Part shown: positions 1 to 8,627 of the stretch, piece after piece
Layout: every line of letters starts with the position of its first letter
Numbering within the stretch: position 1 is the stretch's first letter
DNA from: Ferrimicrobium sp.
GTDB taxonomy: Bacteria > Actinomycetota > Acidimicrobiia > Acidimicrobiales > Acidimicrobiaceae
Reading direction: 5' to 3'
Length of the DNA: 64,000 nt
Assembly (NCBI RefSeq): GCF_027364955.1
Contig: NZ_DAHXOI010000001.1
Span: 310,001 to 374,000, forward strand
Program-made: the position numbers and the translations under genes
The notes under the pieces: generated by a model
Told to the model about the DNA's origin: nothing
Seen by the model: the letters and a program-made list of their open reading frames with translations, nothing else
Database searches by the model: none

Positions 1-644
1 CCCAGGAGTCGCTCGGTGATGCTGCTCCCTCGGCACGACTGTACCTCCCGTACGTTCCCTTGGTTGGGACCAAGACGCTGTCGCTCGACCTCGTGAACAC
101 CTCGGCAACGGCGGATCCCGTGACGATCTCGATGGCCGGCTTCGATGGAACCGCGCAGGTAGCGGATATGGGTCAAATGCGTACCGTGGAGCGGGTCACG
201 GTTCCCGCTGACGCTCCGTTGGTCGTCGACCTCACCTCGGTGGCAAGTACTATCGGGACCCGGGCGGTCGCCATCAAAGTGACCGGTCGTACTGCGCTCT
301 ATGGGCTCGGCGCGGTTCAGACCACGAGTCCAATCTCTTCCTTTTACGAGTTAGCACCGACATTCTTTCACTCCTCGCGGTGGTGGGTCAGTTGCGCCGC
401 AAATCCCAGCACCCACGTTCCCGAGGTGGTCTTTAGTCGGGCGAGTCTGGCCTCGATCATCGGTGGAAGCCTTGCAGGGGGAGTTGCCCAGGGTTCGACA
501 GCAACGAATATTTTGCGCCCATCGCTTGAGCCCATCGGTCTGACTGCGACGACCCCATCACTCTATGAAGTACGCCTATCCCAGCCGATGACGGTCGCAC
601 CGTTGCCAGCAGTGGAGGGTTGCGCCGCACTTCCTGCGACCTGA
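1..644 (+). CDS. C-terminal part of a secreted beta-rich protein, 5' truncated by the window edge
   Basis: The reading frame is open from base 3 with no stop before the left edge, so this is the last ~213 residues of a longer protein and no start can be assigned. The visible part is rich in Val, Thr, Ala and Ser with alternating hydrophobic residues, which suggests a beta-sandwich. It has few Lys or Arg residues and contains three well-spaced Cys (one mid-chain, one near the C-terminus), which fits an exported or cell-surface protein. Such proteins (for example the DUF5719 type) are common in Actinobacteria, but I cannot assign a family with certainty. No membrane anchor is seen at the C-terminus, which ends in Leu-Pro-Ala-Thr without a following hydrophobic tail, so it is not a sortase substrate by itself. 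Confidence 0.6.
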   Translation, partial: QESLGDAAPSARLYLPYVPLVGTKTLSLDLVNTSATADPVTISMAGFDGTAQVADMGQMRTVERVTVPADAPLVVDLTSVASTIGTRAVAIKVTGRTALYGLGAVQTTSPISSFYELAPTFFHSSRWWVSCAANPSTHVPEVVFSRASLASIIGGSLAGGVAQGSTATNILRPSLEPIGLTATTPSLYEVRLSQPMTVAPLPAVEGCAALPAT

Positions 645-713
645 GACGGCACTTCCATCCCTGTGCCCGGCGTTGGTCGATCCGATCAGGGTGCGTGTTT
701 CCATGACATCAGG

Positions 714-1229
714 TTACTGGAGTTGAGAAAAGCCGATGGCCCATAGGCGTTCGTAGCCCGATTCGGCTATCGCAGCGATGATGGGACTAGGATCAGCACG
801 CAACTGGGGGTTCGCGGATATCAATGCGGTGGCCATGGCGCTCGGTATCGGGTAGGTCCCCCCCTGTTCTGCCACGCTGATCAGTCGTTCCGGCGTGTTC
901 GGTGACTCCGTGGAGATCGGGCCGGTTGCACCCCAGCAGCGCAAGATAGTTTCACAAAGCGCGTGTAGTGACAGCCTCCTGGCCACCTGGAGCGTTGCAC
1001 TTCGGCGATTCGGGTTCAGTACGTAGGGAGCGCCGAGGTAGTCAAGTTGTTCGATGGTGACCAGTCCCAGAACCTCGGACAGGTGGGTGGAAAGTTCCAT
1101 GAGGGTTGGCCCATCGATCCATGCGAGTACCTGTTGGTTGGTCTGAACTTCGTCGGCATGCTCCTCCAGGAAGGCGAGCGCCTCATCGTAGGCGCGCTGA
1201 TAATCTCGCACAATGCGACCGAGCTGCAT
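714..1229 (-). CDS. Conserved-looking hypothetical protein, 171 aa
   Basis: I do not recognise this protein. The ATG at 1229 (protein begins Met-Gln-Leu-Gly-Arg) is preferred over a longer frame starting at 1304, because it leaves a 10-base gap to the upstream RibD-like gene instead of a 65-base overlap. No good Shine-Dalgarno sequence is visible, so coupling to the upstream gene is likely. The first ~60 residues are helical and acidic. The rest is mixed, soluble, and has no signal peptide or membrane segment. The close same-strand spacing suggests one operon with the RibD-like reductase, but gives no function. Confidence 0.6.
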   Translation of the reverse strand: MQLGRIVRDYQRAYDEALAFLEEHADEVQTNQQVLAWIDGPTLMELSTHLSEVLGLVTIEQLDYLGAPYVLNPNRRSATLQVARRLSLHALCETILRCWGATGPISTESPNTPERLISVAEQGGTYPIPSAMATALISANPQLRADPSPIIAAIAESGYERLWAIGFSQLQ

Positions 1230-1239
1230 GCTTTGTATT

Positions 1240-1920
1240 CTAGTCCAGAAGACTAAGTCGTAGAAAGGTGGCCTGTTGAGTGGTGATGCTGGCCGCCAAG
1301 TCAAAGTCGGAGGGTGTCGGCAGCTGCGTGGGGACGAGCTGAGGAGAGAGTTCTCCGACGAGCAGATGCCGTATTGTCACGCAGAGTTGATCGACCAGAC
1401 CTTGAGCGAGGAGACTACCGAGCAGTGTCGGACCTCCTTCACAGAGTATGCCGCCTGGTTGATTCTCGTCGATTTGAAGGATCCGTCCTAGTTCGACCCG
1501 GTTGAGTTGTTCAGGTAGGCGGCGGTGAAAGATAGCTAAGGAGTTGCCGTCACTGGTAGCAGTGATCGCTGCTGGTGGCTGATGTCTGGTGGCAACGATG
1601 ATGCGTAGGGGCTGACGCAACCCTGCTTGTTGGCGCACCTGAGCTAATTCAGGCGTGAGTGTCGGTGGTTGGTAGTTCTCTGTTTGTGCAGTGCCTGATC
1701 CCACCAAGATGACCTGCGCCGTTGCACGCAGCAGATGGAAAATCTTGCGATCGAGACTGGTAGAGAGGCCCTTTGACCGACCATCAATAGCAATCTTTCC
1801 ATCGAGCGAGGTTACCATATTCGCACGAAGGACCGTTGCCTCAGTTACTGGATACAGCGTCAGAAGTTGCTCATAACTGAGCGTCTCTGTCTCGGAGAGA
1901 TACATAGCAGGACTCCTCAT
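1240..1920 (-). CDS. RibD C-terminal / dihydrofolate-reductase-like NAD(P)H reductase, 226 aa
   Basis: This is a stand-alone RibD_C-type reductase. Family hallmarks are the N-terminal strand followed by TSLDGKIA (about residues 37-44), the LVGSGTAQTENY nucleotide-binding loop (about 72-83), and the late ILCEGGPTLLGSLL motif (about 158-171), which in this family contacts NADPH. There is no N-terminal deaminase domain, so it is not a complete bifunctional RibD. Actinobacterial homologues are annotated as pyrimidine reductases of riboflavin or F420/deazaflavin-related metabolism; which substrate applies here cannot be read from the sequence. The start is the ATG at 1920; an internal ATG five codons later is equally possible. 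The next gene follows after 10 bases. Confidence 0.75.
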   Translation of the reverse strand: MRSPAMYLSETETLSYEQLLTLYPVTEATVLRANMVTSLDGKIAIDGRSKGLSTSLDRKIFHLLRATAQVILVGSGTAQTENYQPPTLTPELAQVRQQAGLRQPLRIIVATRHQPPAAITATSDGNSLAIFHRRLPEQLNRVELGRILQIDENQPGGILCEGGPTLLGSLLAQGLVDQLCVTIRHLLVGELSPQLVPTQLPTPSDFDLAASITTQQATFLRLSLLD

Positions 1921-2458
1921 TCCTTGAGCAATTGATAGTAGTTGTGCTGGAGCTAGTTCGGAGGGGAGATGATGACTCCGCTCATCACGATGTACGGTAG
2001 TGCAGAGTCCTTCGCCTTCACCTTGGCGTCCATGAGATCAAGGGTGATAGCGAACTCGTTTGTGACCGTGATTCGGGATCGGTTGGGGATGAGTCGTCTA
2101 TTATCTTTAACGGTGGTCCCATTGATAGGGTTCTGGGGGGTTCCCGCTGTTGGCGTTCACGCCAGGGTCTAAATCGTCGATGAGCCCAAGCCTGCGTGTA
2201 TCTCCTCCTTAAGGGTCCAGTGTTGCTTGAGTAGCTGAGTCTAGCGGTGGAAGTTATTGACCGCAAGAGGATACCCCTACGTAAGCCAACTACTTGCGTT
2301 CGTGTGTGTTGTTGATGAAGGCTGGCGGTGTGGCATGTGGCGGAGGGACAACAGTGCCGACATGGGTATTGGTGCGTTGTGGGGGCATGCATGGGTCGGG
2401 TGCATAGCCCGCGCCAGAGCGTTGCTCGAGCCCCGCTCGAGCAACGCTCAGTGTCCGT
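1921..2458. other. Gap without a supported gene; possible short coding remnant on the minus strand
   Basis: No full gene is supported. On the minus strand, about 1946-2164, a frame without a start codon reads as a plausible polar-then-hydrophobic protein tail ending in Ser-Pro-Pro-Asn before a stop; upstream it is closed by TGA. A good Shine-Dalgarno-like AAGGAGGAG lies on the minus strand near 2203-2211 but leads only to very short frames. This could be a decayed small gene. The right part contains the strong inverted repeat listed separately. Confidence 0.3.
2417..2449. repeat. Perfect 15-bp inverted repeat with 3-base loop
   Basis: Bases 2417-2431 and 2435-2449 are exact reverse complements around the loop CCC, giving a very stable hairpin on either strand. 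No T-tract follows on either side, so a classical intrinsic terminator is not supported. It lies directly before the broken acetyltransferase gene and is the strongest hairpin I noticed in the first 10 kb. Confidence 0.75.
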
Positions 2459-3062
2459 ATGGTCTCGCTGATTGCGAAAGCACCATCCATCTCGCGCAGC
2501 TCGGATGGACTTCGGATTTTAAGCGGGGAGCGGGCGGAGCGAGAGCTGAGAGAGGCCATAGAAGGTGATGCCGACGAGGTCGCGCCGCTGCATGTCGCCA
2601 CATGGAGAGCTGCTTACCGGGGTTTGATGCCCGACAGTGTCCTTGATGGACTTGACGTGAACGAACGGGCGAAGCGCTACACATTTGGCTCGCGTTTAAG
2701 TCACGGCCCGGCAACGTTGCTCGTAGTGGACGATGGACGCATCTCGGGGTTTGTCACCTTCGGACCCGATCGCGAAGACATCTCGACGGGAGAAATCTAT
2801 GCCATCTATGTGCATCCTGACCACTGGCGTCGTGGAGCGGGCAGGGCCTTGATGGGTGGCGTGTCAATCCCTCTGGCAAAAGGGTTACAAAGTGGTACAG
2901 CTGTGGGTGTTGGTGGGTAACGTCCGGGCAGAGACCTCCTATCTCTCCCAGGGGTGGACCGCCAATGGAGTGGGGCGTCAGGTTGAACCGCGGCCGACCT
3001 GGGGCCCAGCGGAAGGTGTGTCCATTCAAGAGGTACAGTATGTGAGGTCGCTGGCCCACTAG
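2459..3062 (+). pseudogene. GNAT-family N-acetyltransferase broken by a frameshift
   Basis: The first frame encodes a GNAT N-terminal half: an acidic segment, then a motif reading HVATWRAAYRGLMPD, a beta strand LLVVDDGRISGFVTFG, and the acetyl-CoA loop region IYVHPDHWRRGAGRALM, ending about 2850. The remainder of the domain (GYKVVQLWVLVGNVRAE, then YLSQGWTANG and a C-terminal tail ending at 3062) is in the +1-shifted frame beginning near 2856. The two halves join smoothly if one frame change is made between about 2850 and 2880. The first frame otherwise stops at 2920. The original start is unclear; GTG at 2459 is only a frame boundary. I read it as a recently inactivated gene, although a sequencing error is possible. 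Confidence 0.75.
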
Positions 3063-3181
3063 ACAGTCATGGATCTGGTTTTGTGCGACACAGGGCTCCT
3101 CGTGCTCGAGCCACGGATGCCGGATGGTCCAAGCATCATCTCAGCTGACCGTGAGAAAGGCACACCACCGCCCTAGCGAGG

Positions 3182-3586
3182 ATGACGACGCTGCCGGTAA
3201 GCGACGTTCCCTGCGACATCGGATCGAGAGTAAGAGGACGATCGGAGCGCCTTCCTCGGTTGAGTGCGCTCAGAATCTTTGCGGCTGTGGCGGTTGTTCT
3301 CTTCAAGGTGGGATGCTACTTGACTAGCGTCCGCGTGTTGCGCAAGGCCGGGGTCTACGGTTACGGGAGCGCTTGGTATAGTGGGACCGCGCTGTGGCAG
3401 CTTTCCCGCCCTACGTCGAGTACCAAGAGAAAACCATCAGAAAAATCCCTTTGCTGGGGCAGAGCCGCTTTCCTGAACGCGCAAGATCCGAGACCGTATG
3501 AGGTGGTGTTGCGATGTTGCTCCTCTCGGGAGGCAGGCGACGACACCTCGCGGTCGCCCGATCAGGGGAGAAATCCGATAGGGTGA
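3182..3586 (+). pseudogene. Possible remnant of an acyltransferase-3 family N-terminus within a gene-poor gap
   Basis: Between the acetyltransferase remnant and the AAA ATPase (3063-3711) there is no intact gene. One frame contains LPRLSALRIFAAVAVVLF followed by KVG, which resembles the start of acyltransferase-3 (OafA-like) membrane proteins. In that family the last segment normally reads with a His where Lys stands here. After about 60 residues the frame loses any family resemblance, so at most the first helix survives. This is inference from a short match, and the rest of 3063-3711 holds nothing I can support. Confidence 0.25.
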
Positions 3587-3711
3587 GAAGGCTCGGCGCT
3601 CACAGAGGGTTCGAGCATAGCGAAGACGATACTATCAGATGGCCAAGAGCGTCCCCTGCGTTCGGGGTAGTTGCTAGCCATCCGTGGTGTACCGAGAGGG
3701 AGGGTCGTGAG

Positions 3712-5193
3712 ATGGGTGACGAGAGTCACGCGAGCGAGGTGGTCGGGCGCGAATTTGCCGCAGAGTTCCGGTCGTTTATGCGGTGGGTTCAGAACGACAC
3801 ACAGGTTGAGCGCAACGAGGTCGCGAGCCTTGTCGCTGAGTTTCTGGGAGCAACACGAGCCCGCGAGTCGGTTGTCACCAGGGAGTGGTCGTCGTTTGAG
3901 CATGTCAACTTGCAGACGGCCTTAAACGTGTGGATGGCCGAGGAGGGGAGGAACGTTGTGGTCCATGGGGTCGCGCTACCACCCCACTTCGGCGGTGTGA
4001 CGCTGCAACAACTTGCCTCAGGTGGGGCGCTGCCGCCCATTCAACTGTGCGCCCCGCCCTTGGTCGACCTTCCAAACGGACCCGGCTCGACTCTCGCGTG
4101 TCTGCAACTCGCCCTGCTACTCGTGAGCGATCCGGCTGGCCCCTACGTGCTACTGGTCTCGGCGCCGCGCGAACACGAACGCGGCCTTCGTATTGAAGTT
4201 CTTGGGCTGCCAGTGTCGGCTGCCCAAGCGGTGGTCGCCGAGATAGATGGGCTACGGGGTGCGCTGAACGTCTACCGCAGCCAGCTGCTCGAGGTAGTGG
4301 CATTCCCGCACGGCGGTTTTGAACTGCGGTTCATGAGCGTTGCGCCTATCGAGCGCGACGGTGTCGTACTTCCCGACCAAGTGCTGGGTCGTATCGAGCG
4401 CCATGCTTTCGGGGTTGCGGAGCATCGCGACGCCCTGCTCGCATCGGGTCAGCACCTTAAGAGAGGTCTGTTGCTCTATGGACCGCCGGGAACCGGCAAG
4501 ACACACACCATGCGGTATCTGGTCGCTCACATGCCACAGTACACGCGGCTTGTGCTCACTGGCCGCTCTTTGCATGCGGTTGGTTCGGTTACCGCGATGG
4601 CACGCGATCTTGCCCCAGCGGTCATCGTTCTCGAAGATGTCGACTTGGTCGCAGAGGATCGCTCGTTTGGCAATGGGTCAAGCCCGGTACTGTTTGATCT
4701 GCTTGACGCCATGGACGGCGCCGCTGCTGATGCCGACTTGCTCTTCGTGTTGACTACCAACCGAGCTGACCTGCTCGAGCCTGCACTAGCTGCACGGCCG
4801 GGACGCGTCGATGTTGCCGTCGAAGTTCCCTTGCCCGACGCCGCTGCCCGACGCAGACTGTTCGAGTTCTACGCCCGTGGTGTCTCGTTGCAGCTCAACG
4901 ATGAGGAACTGGGCGTCGTCGTTGACCGCACAGATGGCGTGACGGCATCTTTCCTCAAGGAGTTGCTCCGTCGCTCAGTACTCGAGTCCTTGGGCGAACA
5001 GGCGCCTCTCGTAACCGCGGCGCACGTCTCCCGAGCTCTTGATGACCTGCTTGACAGCGGACAAGCGGTGACTCGGACACTGCTCGGAGTGGGCGTCGAT
5101 CCTTCCACGAGCCCATCCGGTTCCCTCGGTCCAGTGCCGCCGAGCGGCAGAATGAGGGTGGGCCGGAGGACGGCCTATCCCCCTCGCTCATAA
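3712..5193 (+). CDS. AAA-family ATPase with unknown N-terminal domain, 493 aa
   Basis: The C-terminal half is a classical AAA module: Walker A GPPGTGKT at residues 257-264, Walker B VIVLEDVDL at 304-312, sensor-1 TTN at about 348-350, and a second-region-of-homology stretch RPGR at 362-365. The family's usual two-arginine finger pattern looks reduced to this site. The N-terminal ~240 residues are unlike protease, proteasome-ATPase or FtsH domains that I know, and there is no membrane segment or zinc motif, so the partner or substrate is unknown. The ATG at 3712 is chosen because AGGGAGGG lies 8-15 bases upstream; the open frame extends back to 3514 but that part reads as noise. The gene is intact although both flanking regions carry decayed genes. 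The C-terminal ~30 residues are Pro/Gly/Ser rich. Confidence 0.8.
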   Translation: MGDESHASEVVGREFAAEFRSFMRWVQNDTQVERNEVASLVAEFLGATRARESVVTREWSSFEHVNLQTALNVWMAEEGRNVVVHGVALPPHFGGVTLQQLASGGALPPIQLCAPPLVDLPNGPGSTLACLQLALLLVSDPAGPYVLLVSAPREHERGLRIEVLGLPVSAAQAVVAEIDGLRGALNVYRSQLLEVVAFPHGGFELRFMSVAPIERDGVVLPDQVLGRIERHAFGVAEHRDALLASGQHLKRGLLLYGPPGTGKTHTMRYLVAHMPQYTRLVLTGRSLHAVGSVTAMARDLAPAVIVLEDVDLVAEDRSFGNGSSPVLFDLLDAMDGAAADADLLFVLTTNRADLLEPALAARPGRVDVAVEVPLPDAAARRRLFEFYARGVSLQLNDEELGVVVDRTDGVTASFLKELLRRSVLESLGEQAPLVTAAHVSRALDDLLDSGQAVTRTLLGVGVDPSTSPSGSLGPVPPSGRMRVGRRTAYPPRS

Positions 5194-5276
5194 GGTTCTG
5201 ATGCGACAAGGGGGCTCGAGCTTAGTTGGTGAGTGTTTTTTCGGTGCTGGCGAGGGCCCTAGTGCACATTCCTTAA

Positions 5277-5944
5277 ATTGACGGTGCCGAACGGCTTCTG
5301 TCGCTCCACTGGCGGGATCCGATTAACAACAGAATGTTCTGGGCGCCGTCCGGTGGGGGATTAAAGAGGGTGAGTCGGAGATGGACGCGGCACGGCGAGA
5401 GCGGCGGGAAGAGACCGGTCTGCCCACGGTTAGCGTTGCCGGGCAAGTTGCAAGAGTGCGGGGTAACAGTGCGTGGAAGGCGACTCGACTGGTGGGAGTT
5501 GCGCCGTTCTTCCTGGCTCGCGTGGGAGATGCTCGCGTTCGACCGACTTGCCTGACCGACGACGAACGGGCGACTCTTCTTGGTTGCCAGTGGTGGAGCG
5601 TTGAGGAATTGCGTGAGGCAGCTGGACCTCGAGAGCCCGAAGAACTCGGAGACTTGCTCGCAGCACACGTTGGTAGAGCTTGGTCCCCTCTGCTGGGGCA
5701 AGGCGGTAACGCGGTGATGCCAGACCCAAGAACTCGGCGGGGATCAGGGAGCCCAAGGGCAAGCAACGAAGACAGCTCGATCGGATCGTCGTGCCAGCTG
5801 TTGTTCGCAACTGGCATGCGCTCGCGCATGACCGCACCCCGTTGGCGCACGCCTATGGGCAACCGCAACTTGCGCCAGCTCCCACCTAGGTTCAATCGTG
5901 ACGATAAGGACCGGTCTACGGTGCGGGAGATGGAGGAGATGTGA
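5277..5944 (+). pseudogene. Nudix hydrolase remnant with a frameshift inside the Nudix box
   Basis: One frame (from about 5277, after an in-frame stop at 5274) reads as the start of a Nudix domain, with LLSLHWRDP and then FWAPSGGGLK. The helix of the Nudix box continues in a different frame as GESEMDAARRERREETGL from about 5366. The box G-x5-E-x7-R-E-x-x-E-E-x-G is therefore complete only after a single frame correction near 5358-5368. The downstream frame continues with a plausible domain end, including a WWSVEEL segment, to about 5690. After that, up to 5944, it is probably noise. No start codon precedes the first half. The gene is inactive unless a sequencing error explains the shift. Confidence 0.7.
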
Positions 5945-6464
5945 AGGCGGTGTGGATGGGTCTGCCTAGGAAGCATGCTGTCGTCGATGTGTCGTTCTCT
6001 TCTTGCCCACTTCGCCGCTACGGAGTTGTGCGGAGCCACACTGGCTCCTCATGAGCGCCCTGCTCTCACATGGTAGCGGGGCTATATTGGTCGATTGTTT
6101 CCAGGGGCCAGTGGTTCTCCTGGGTGGGCTTGCGGTTGCAGACAGACTAACCGATCCCGGAAATGGGGGTGAGGTCACCCTGGCGCCAGGTGGAGTTCGT
6201 TTGTCGCACGACACCTATCGTCCTGGGTTTTGATTCCATCGCCGAAGCGTGTGCAGAGAGAAACCCAACACCAGTACCGACTTGTTGATCATCCGACGGC
6301 TACCCATCTCGTATCGATTTGGCCACCGTGGGACCCTCGAGTTGCTGCGCCATCGGCCCCTTTCTGTCGGGCCCTTCTGTTGGGATTGTGATCGGTAGCG
6401 TCTCGGGCGACACTCGGGACGGAATATACCTCGACAGAGGTCAAGGAGGCCGCTCGCCTCTAAC
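5945..6464. other. Intergenic stretch without a supported gene
   Basis: Short frames occur on both strands but none has a convincing start, ribosome site or recognisable protein. A small plus-strand frame at about 6051-6233 begins Met-Ser-Ala-Leu-Leu and is hydrophobic in the middle; I cannot support it as a gene. An AAGGAGG lies near 6443-6449, somewhat far (about 15 bases) from the next start. Confidence 0.4.
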
Positions 6465-7499
6465 GTGGTAGCGATGGAGATGTTGCTTGGCTACCCGGCC
6501 CTCGCCCCGAGTCAGGAAGAGTTAATCGCTGCCATGGTTCCTCCTCGCGGGTTCACAGATGCGACTTTTGATTCCTACCACCCAGACCTCCGGTTTCCTT
6601 CGCAGCAGCGAGCCAAGGAAGTGCTCCACGCGTTTACGGTCGAGCGTGCGGCGCAGGCCCACAGTCATCGATTGTGGCGACGATCGACGGTGTATCAGCC
6701 GGTGGGTTGGTATCTGGATGGCGGGTTTGGAGTGGGCAAGACTCACCTGTTGGCTGCAACGTTTCATGCCTGGTCGGGGTCGAAGTTTTATACCTCCTTC
6801 TCCGGGCTGACGAGTCTTGTTGGAGCGCTTTCTTTCGCTGGTGCGCTTCAACTCCTTCGAGGGACGAGCCTGCTGGCGATCGATGAGTTTGAGCTTGACG
6901 ATCCGGGGGACACGGTCCTCATCAGCAGACTCGCTGACGAGCTACGTATGACCGGCACCAACCTCGTGGTGACATCGAACACCTTGCCCGACCGACTCGG
7001 AGAGGGGCGTTTCGGTGCGGATGACTTTCTGCGTGAGATACAGGGGCTGGCGGAAGCGTTCAAGGTGCTTTCGATTGAGGGCGGGGATTTCCGACGGCGG
7101 GGCTTTGCGCTCGATCGCGAGATGAGTGGGGTTGGATCGTTGCCGGAGAGTACGGTGCACATCGGGCTAAGCGAACTGCTGGACCAGCTCCGCCGAGTTC
7201 ATCCGATTCGTTATCGTGGAGTCGTACAGAAGCTTGATGCGGTTGAGATACACGATGTCGTTCCCATTGCGCTCCAAAGCGATGCGTTGCACTTTTGTAG
7301 CCTTGTTGACGTTCTCTATGATCAAGGGGTCGCTGTGCGATTGCGAGGGGGTGCTGTTCGAGATCTGTTCCCGGCGAGTTTCTTGGCCGGGGGGTTCAGA
7401 CAGAAGTACGGCCGCTGCCTCTCACGCCTCTATGAGCTCGGGAGTATCGAACCTTTGTCAATGCAAAGGGATCGTGAAGGTGGCTCGCGATCCGCCTAG
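6465..7499 (+). CDS. zapE: ZapE/AFG1-like P-loop ATPase, 344 aa
   Basis: The fold is that of AFG1/ZapE ATPases: Walker A GGFGVGKT at residues 86-93, Walker B LLAIDEFELDD at 136-146, and sensor-1 TSNTLPDRL at 170-178, followed by a typical GGDFRRRGFAL segment near 210. Length is normal for the actinobacterial branch. In Escherichia coli ZapE associates with the Z-ring, and mitochondrial AFG1 helps turn over respiratory subunits; which role applies here is unknown. It is a single gene: the neighbours run the other way or are decayed. Start choice is uncertain (GTG 6465, or ATG at 6474 or 6480). The 3' end overlaps the convergent sensor kinase by 42 bases. Confidence 0.8.
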   Translation: MVAMEMLLGYPALAPSQEELIAAMVPPRGFTDATFDSYHPDLRFPSQQRAKEVLHAFTVERAAQAHSHRLWRRSTVYQPVGWYLDGGFGVGKTHLLAATFHAWSGSKFYTSFSGLTSLVGALSFAGALQLLRGTSLLAIDEFELDDPGDTVLISRLADELRMTGTNLVVTSNTLPDRLGEGRFGADDFLREIQGLAEAFKVLSIEGGDFRRRGFALDREMSGVGSLPESTVHIGLSELLDQLRRVHPIRYRGVVQKLDAVEIHDVVPIALQSDALHFCSLVDVLYDQGVAVRLRGGAVRDLFPASFLAGGFRQKYGRCLSRLYELGSIEPLSMQRDREGGSRSA

Positions 7500-8597
7500 G
7501 GGGCTGGCCTCAATTGCGAAGGTCCCACCTCTGGCTGTTGCCTTGGCTTCGAGGTTTGCGATGCCATGGCCGAGGCGAGGATGGTTGCCAATACCCACGC
7601 CGTCATCGATGACGACGATGCTGAGCATTGCAGCGACTTCAATTTCAATGCGGAGTTCATGAGCATGAGCGTGTTTGATGGCGTTGGTGATGAGTTCTCG
7701 CAGGACCGTGAGGAGAAGGGTCTGTTTGGTGTTTGTGAGAACGGTATCGATTGGGCCGGTAAAAACGACGTGGTACTTCAGATCAGCAATGGTGCAGAGC
7801 CGCGAGACAAGGTCGAGTACTTCTGAACGCGATGACCCCTCCTGCGCTGGTTCGAGTTGAAAGATTGTCGTTCGGATTTCGCCGATTGCGGTATCGAGAT
7901 CGTCGATCGCTTGGCGGACGAAAAGGAAGCCATCAGTCCCCTGCAGCGAGGGCAATGCGGCCTGCAGCTGGAGGCCCACTGCGAAGAGGCGTTGGACGAT
8001 GTCATCGTGGAGGTCTCGGGCAATGCGTGCCCGGTCGTCCTCGATTTGCGCGAGAGCGAGCGCCTGTCGCAACAGTAGGTTGCCGATTACTGCGGCCGCA
8101 CCGGTGGCGAGAGTCTCAAGGATGGCGAGATCGATCTGATCGAACGGTTCATTGTCGAGGCGGTCGGTTACGTAGATGTTGCCAAAGACTTTCTCACCAG
8201 TGATAATCGGAACGCCTAGGAAGTGTTGCATGAACGGGTGGTTTGGGGGGAAACCAGCGGCTCGTGGATCCTTTGCGATGGAGTCAGAGATGACGGGAGC
8301 GTGAGAGTCGATAACCGCGCCGAGAAGTCCGCCACCGGAAGGGAGATCGCCGATGTGCTTTCGCTCCTCGGAGCTGATGCCCGATGTGACAAAGTCAAGT
8401 AGCTGGTCCGGTTGCCCTGGATCAACTACGCCGATTGCTGCATATCGCGCACGGGTAAGCGTACGAGCGTGTTCGGCGAGGAGCGCCAATGTCTCATCCA
8501 TGTCGAGCTTGCTTACGACGTCGACTAACGCGGCAAAGATGTCTTTCAAACGCGGTTCGTCTACCAGTCGGTCCACCTCGACTAGGTTAGTCCTCAT
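7458..8597 (-). CDS. GAF-domain sensor histidine kinase of the NarL/DevS type, 379 aa
   Basis: Order of domains: an N-terminal GAF domain (about 15-175), HisKA_3 dimerisation/phosphoacceptor helix with RDLHDD and His197, and a HATPase domain with the N-box Asn305, a DDGVGIG loop at 331-337 and an HGIANL G2 box at 344-349. Family membership implies autophosphorylation at His197 and transfer to a LuxR-type response regulator. No regulator gene is adjacent, so this is an orphan kinase. There is no membrane segment, so the sensor is cytoplasmic. The open frame runs back to 9059, but the region before 8597 lies inside the GalT-like gene and reads as noise, so the ATG at 8597 is chosen. The GAF part contains a PPNHPFMQHFLGVPI stretch, similar to DevS/DosT GAF domains; heme binding cannot be claimed from this. 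Confidence 0.85.
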   Translation of the reverse strand: MRTNLVEVDRLVDEPRLKDIFAALVDVVSKLDMDETLALLAEHARTLTRARYAAIGVVDPGQPDQLLDFVTSGISSEERKHIGDLPSGGGLLGAVIDSHAPVISDSIAKDPRAAGFPPNHPFMQHFLGVPIITGEKVFGNIYVTDRLDNEPFDQIDLAILETLATGAAAVIGNLLLRQALALAQIEDDRARIARDLHDDIVQRLFAVGLQLQAALPSLQGTDGFLFVRQAIDDLDTAIGEIRTTIFQLEPAQEGSSRSEVLDLVSRLCTIADLKYHVVFTGPIDTVLTNTKQTLLLTVLRELITNAIKHAHAHELRIEIEVAAMLSIVVIDDGVGIGNHPRLGHGIANLEAKATARGGTFAIEASPLGGSRATFTIPLH

Positions 8598-8627
8598 ACA
8601 TGGGTTCTGGTTCGAGGAGAGCGATCG

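Noticed and set aside
7458-8597. Heme-binding gas sensor like DevS
   Set aside because: The GAF resemblance is suggestive, but I cannot place the heme ligand with confidence.
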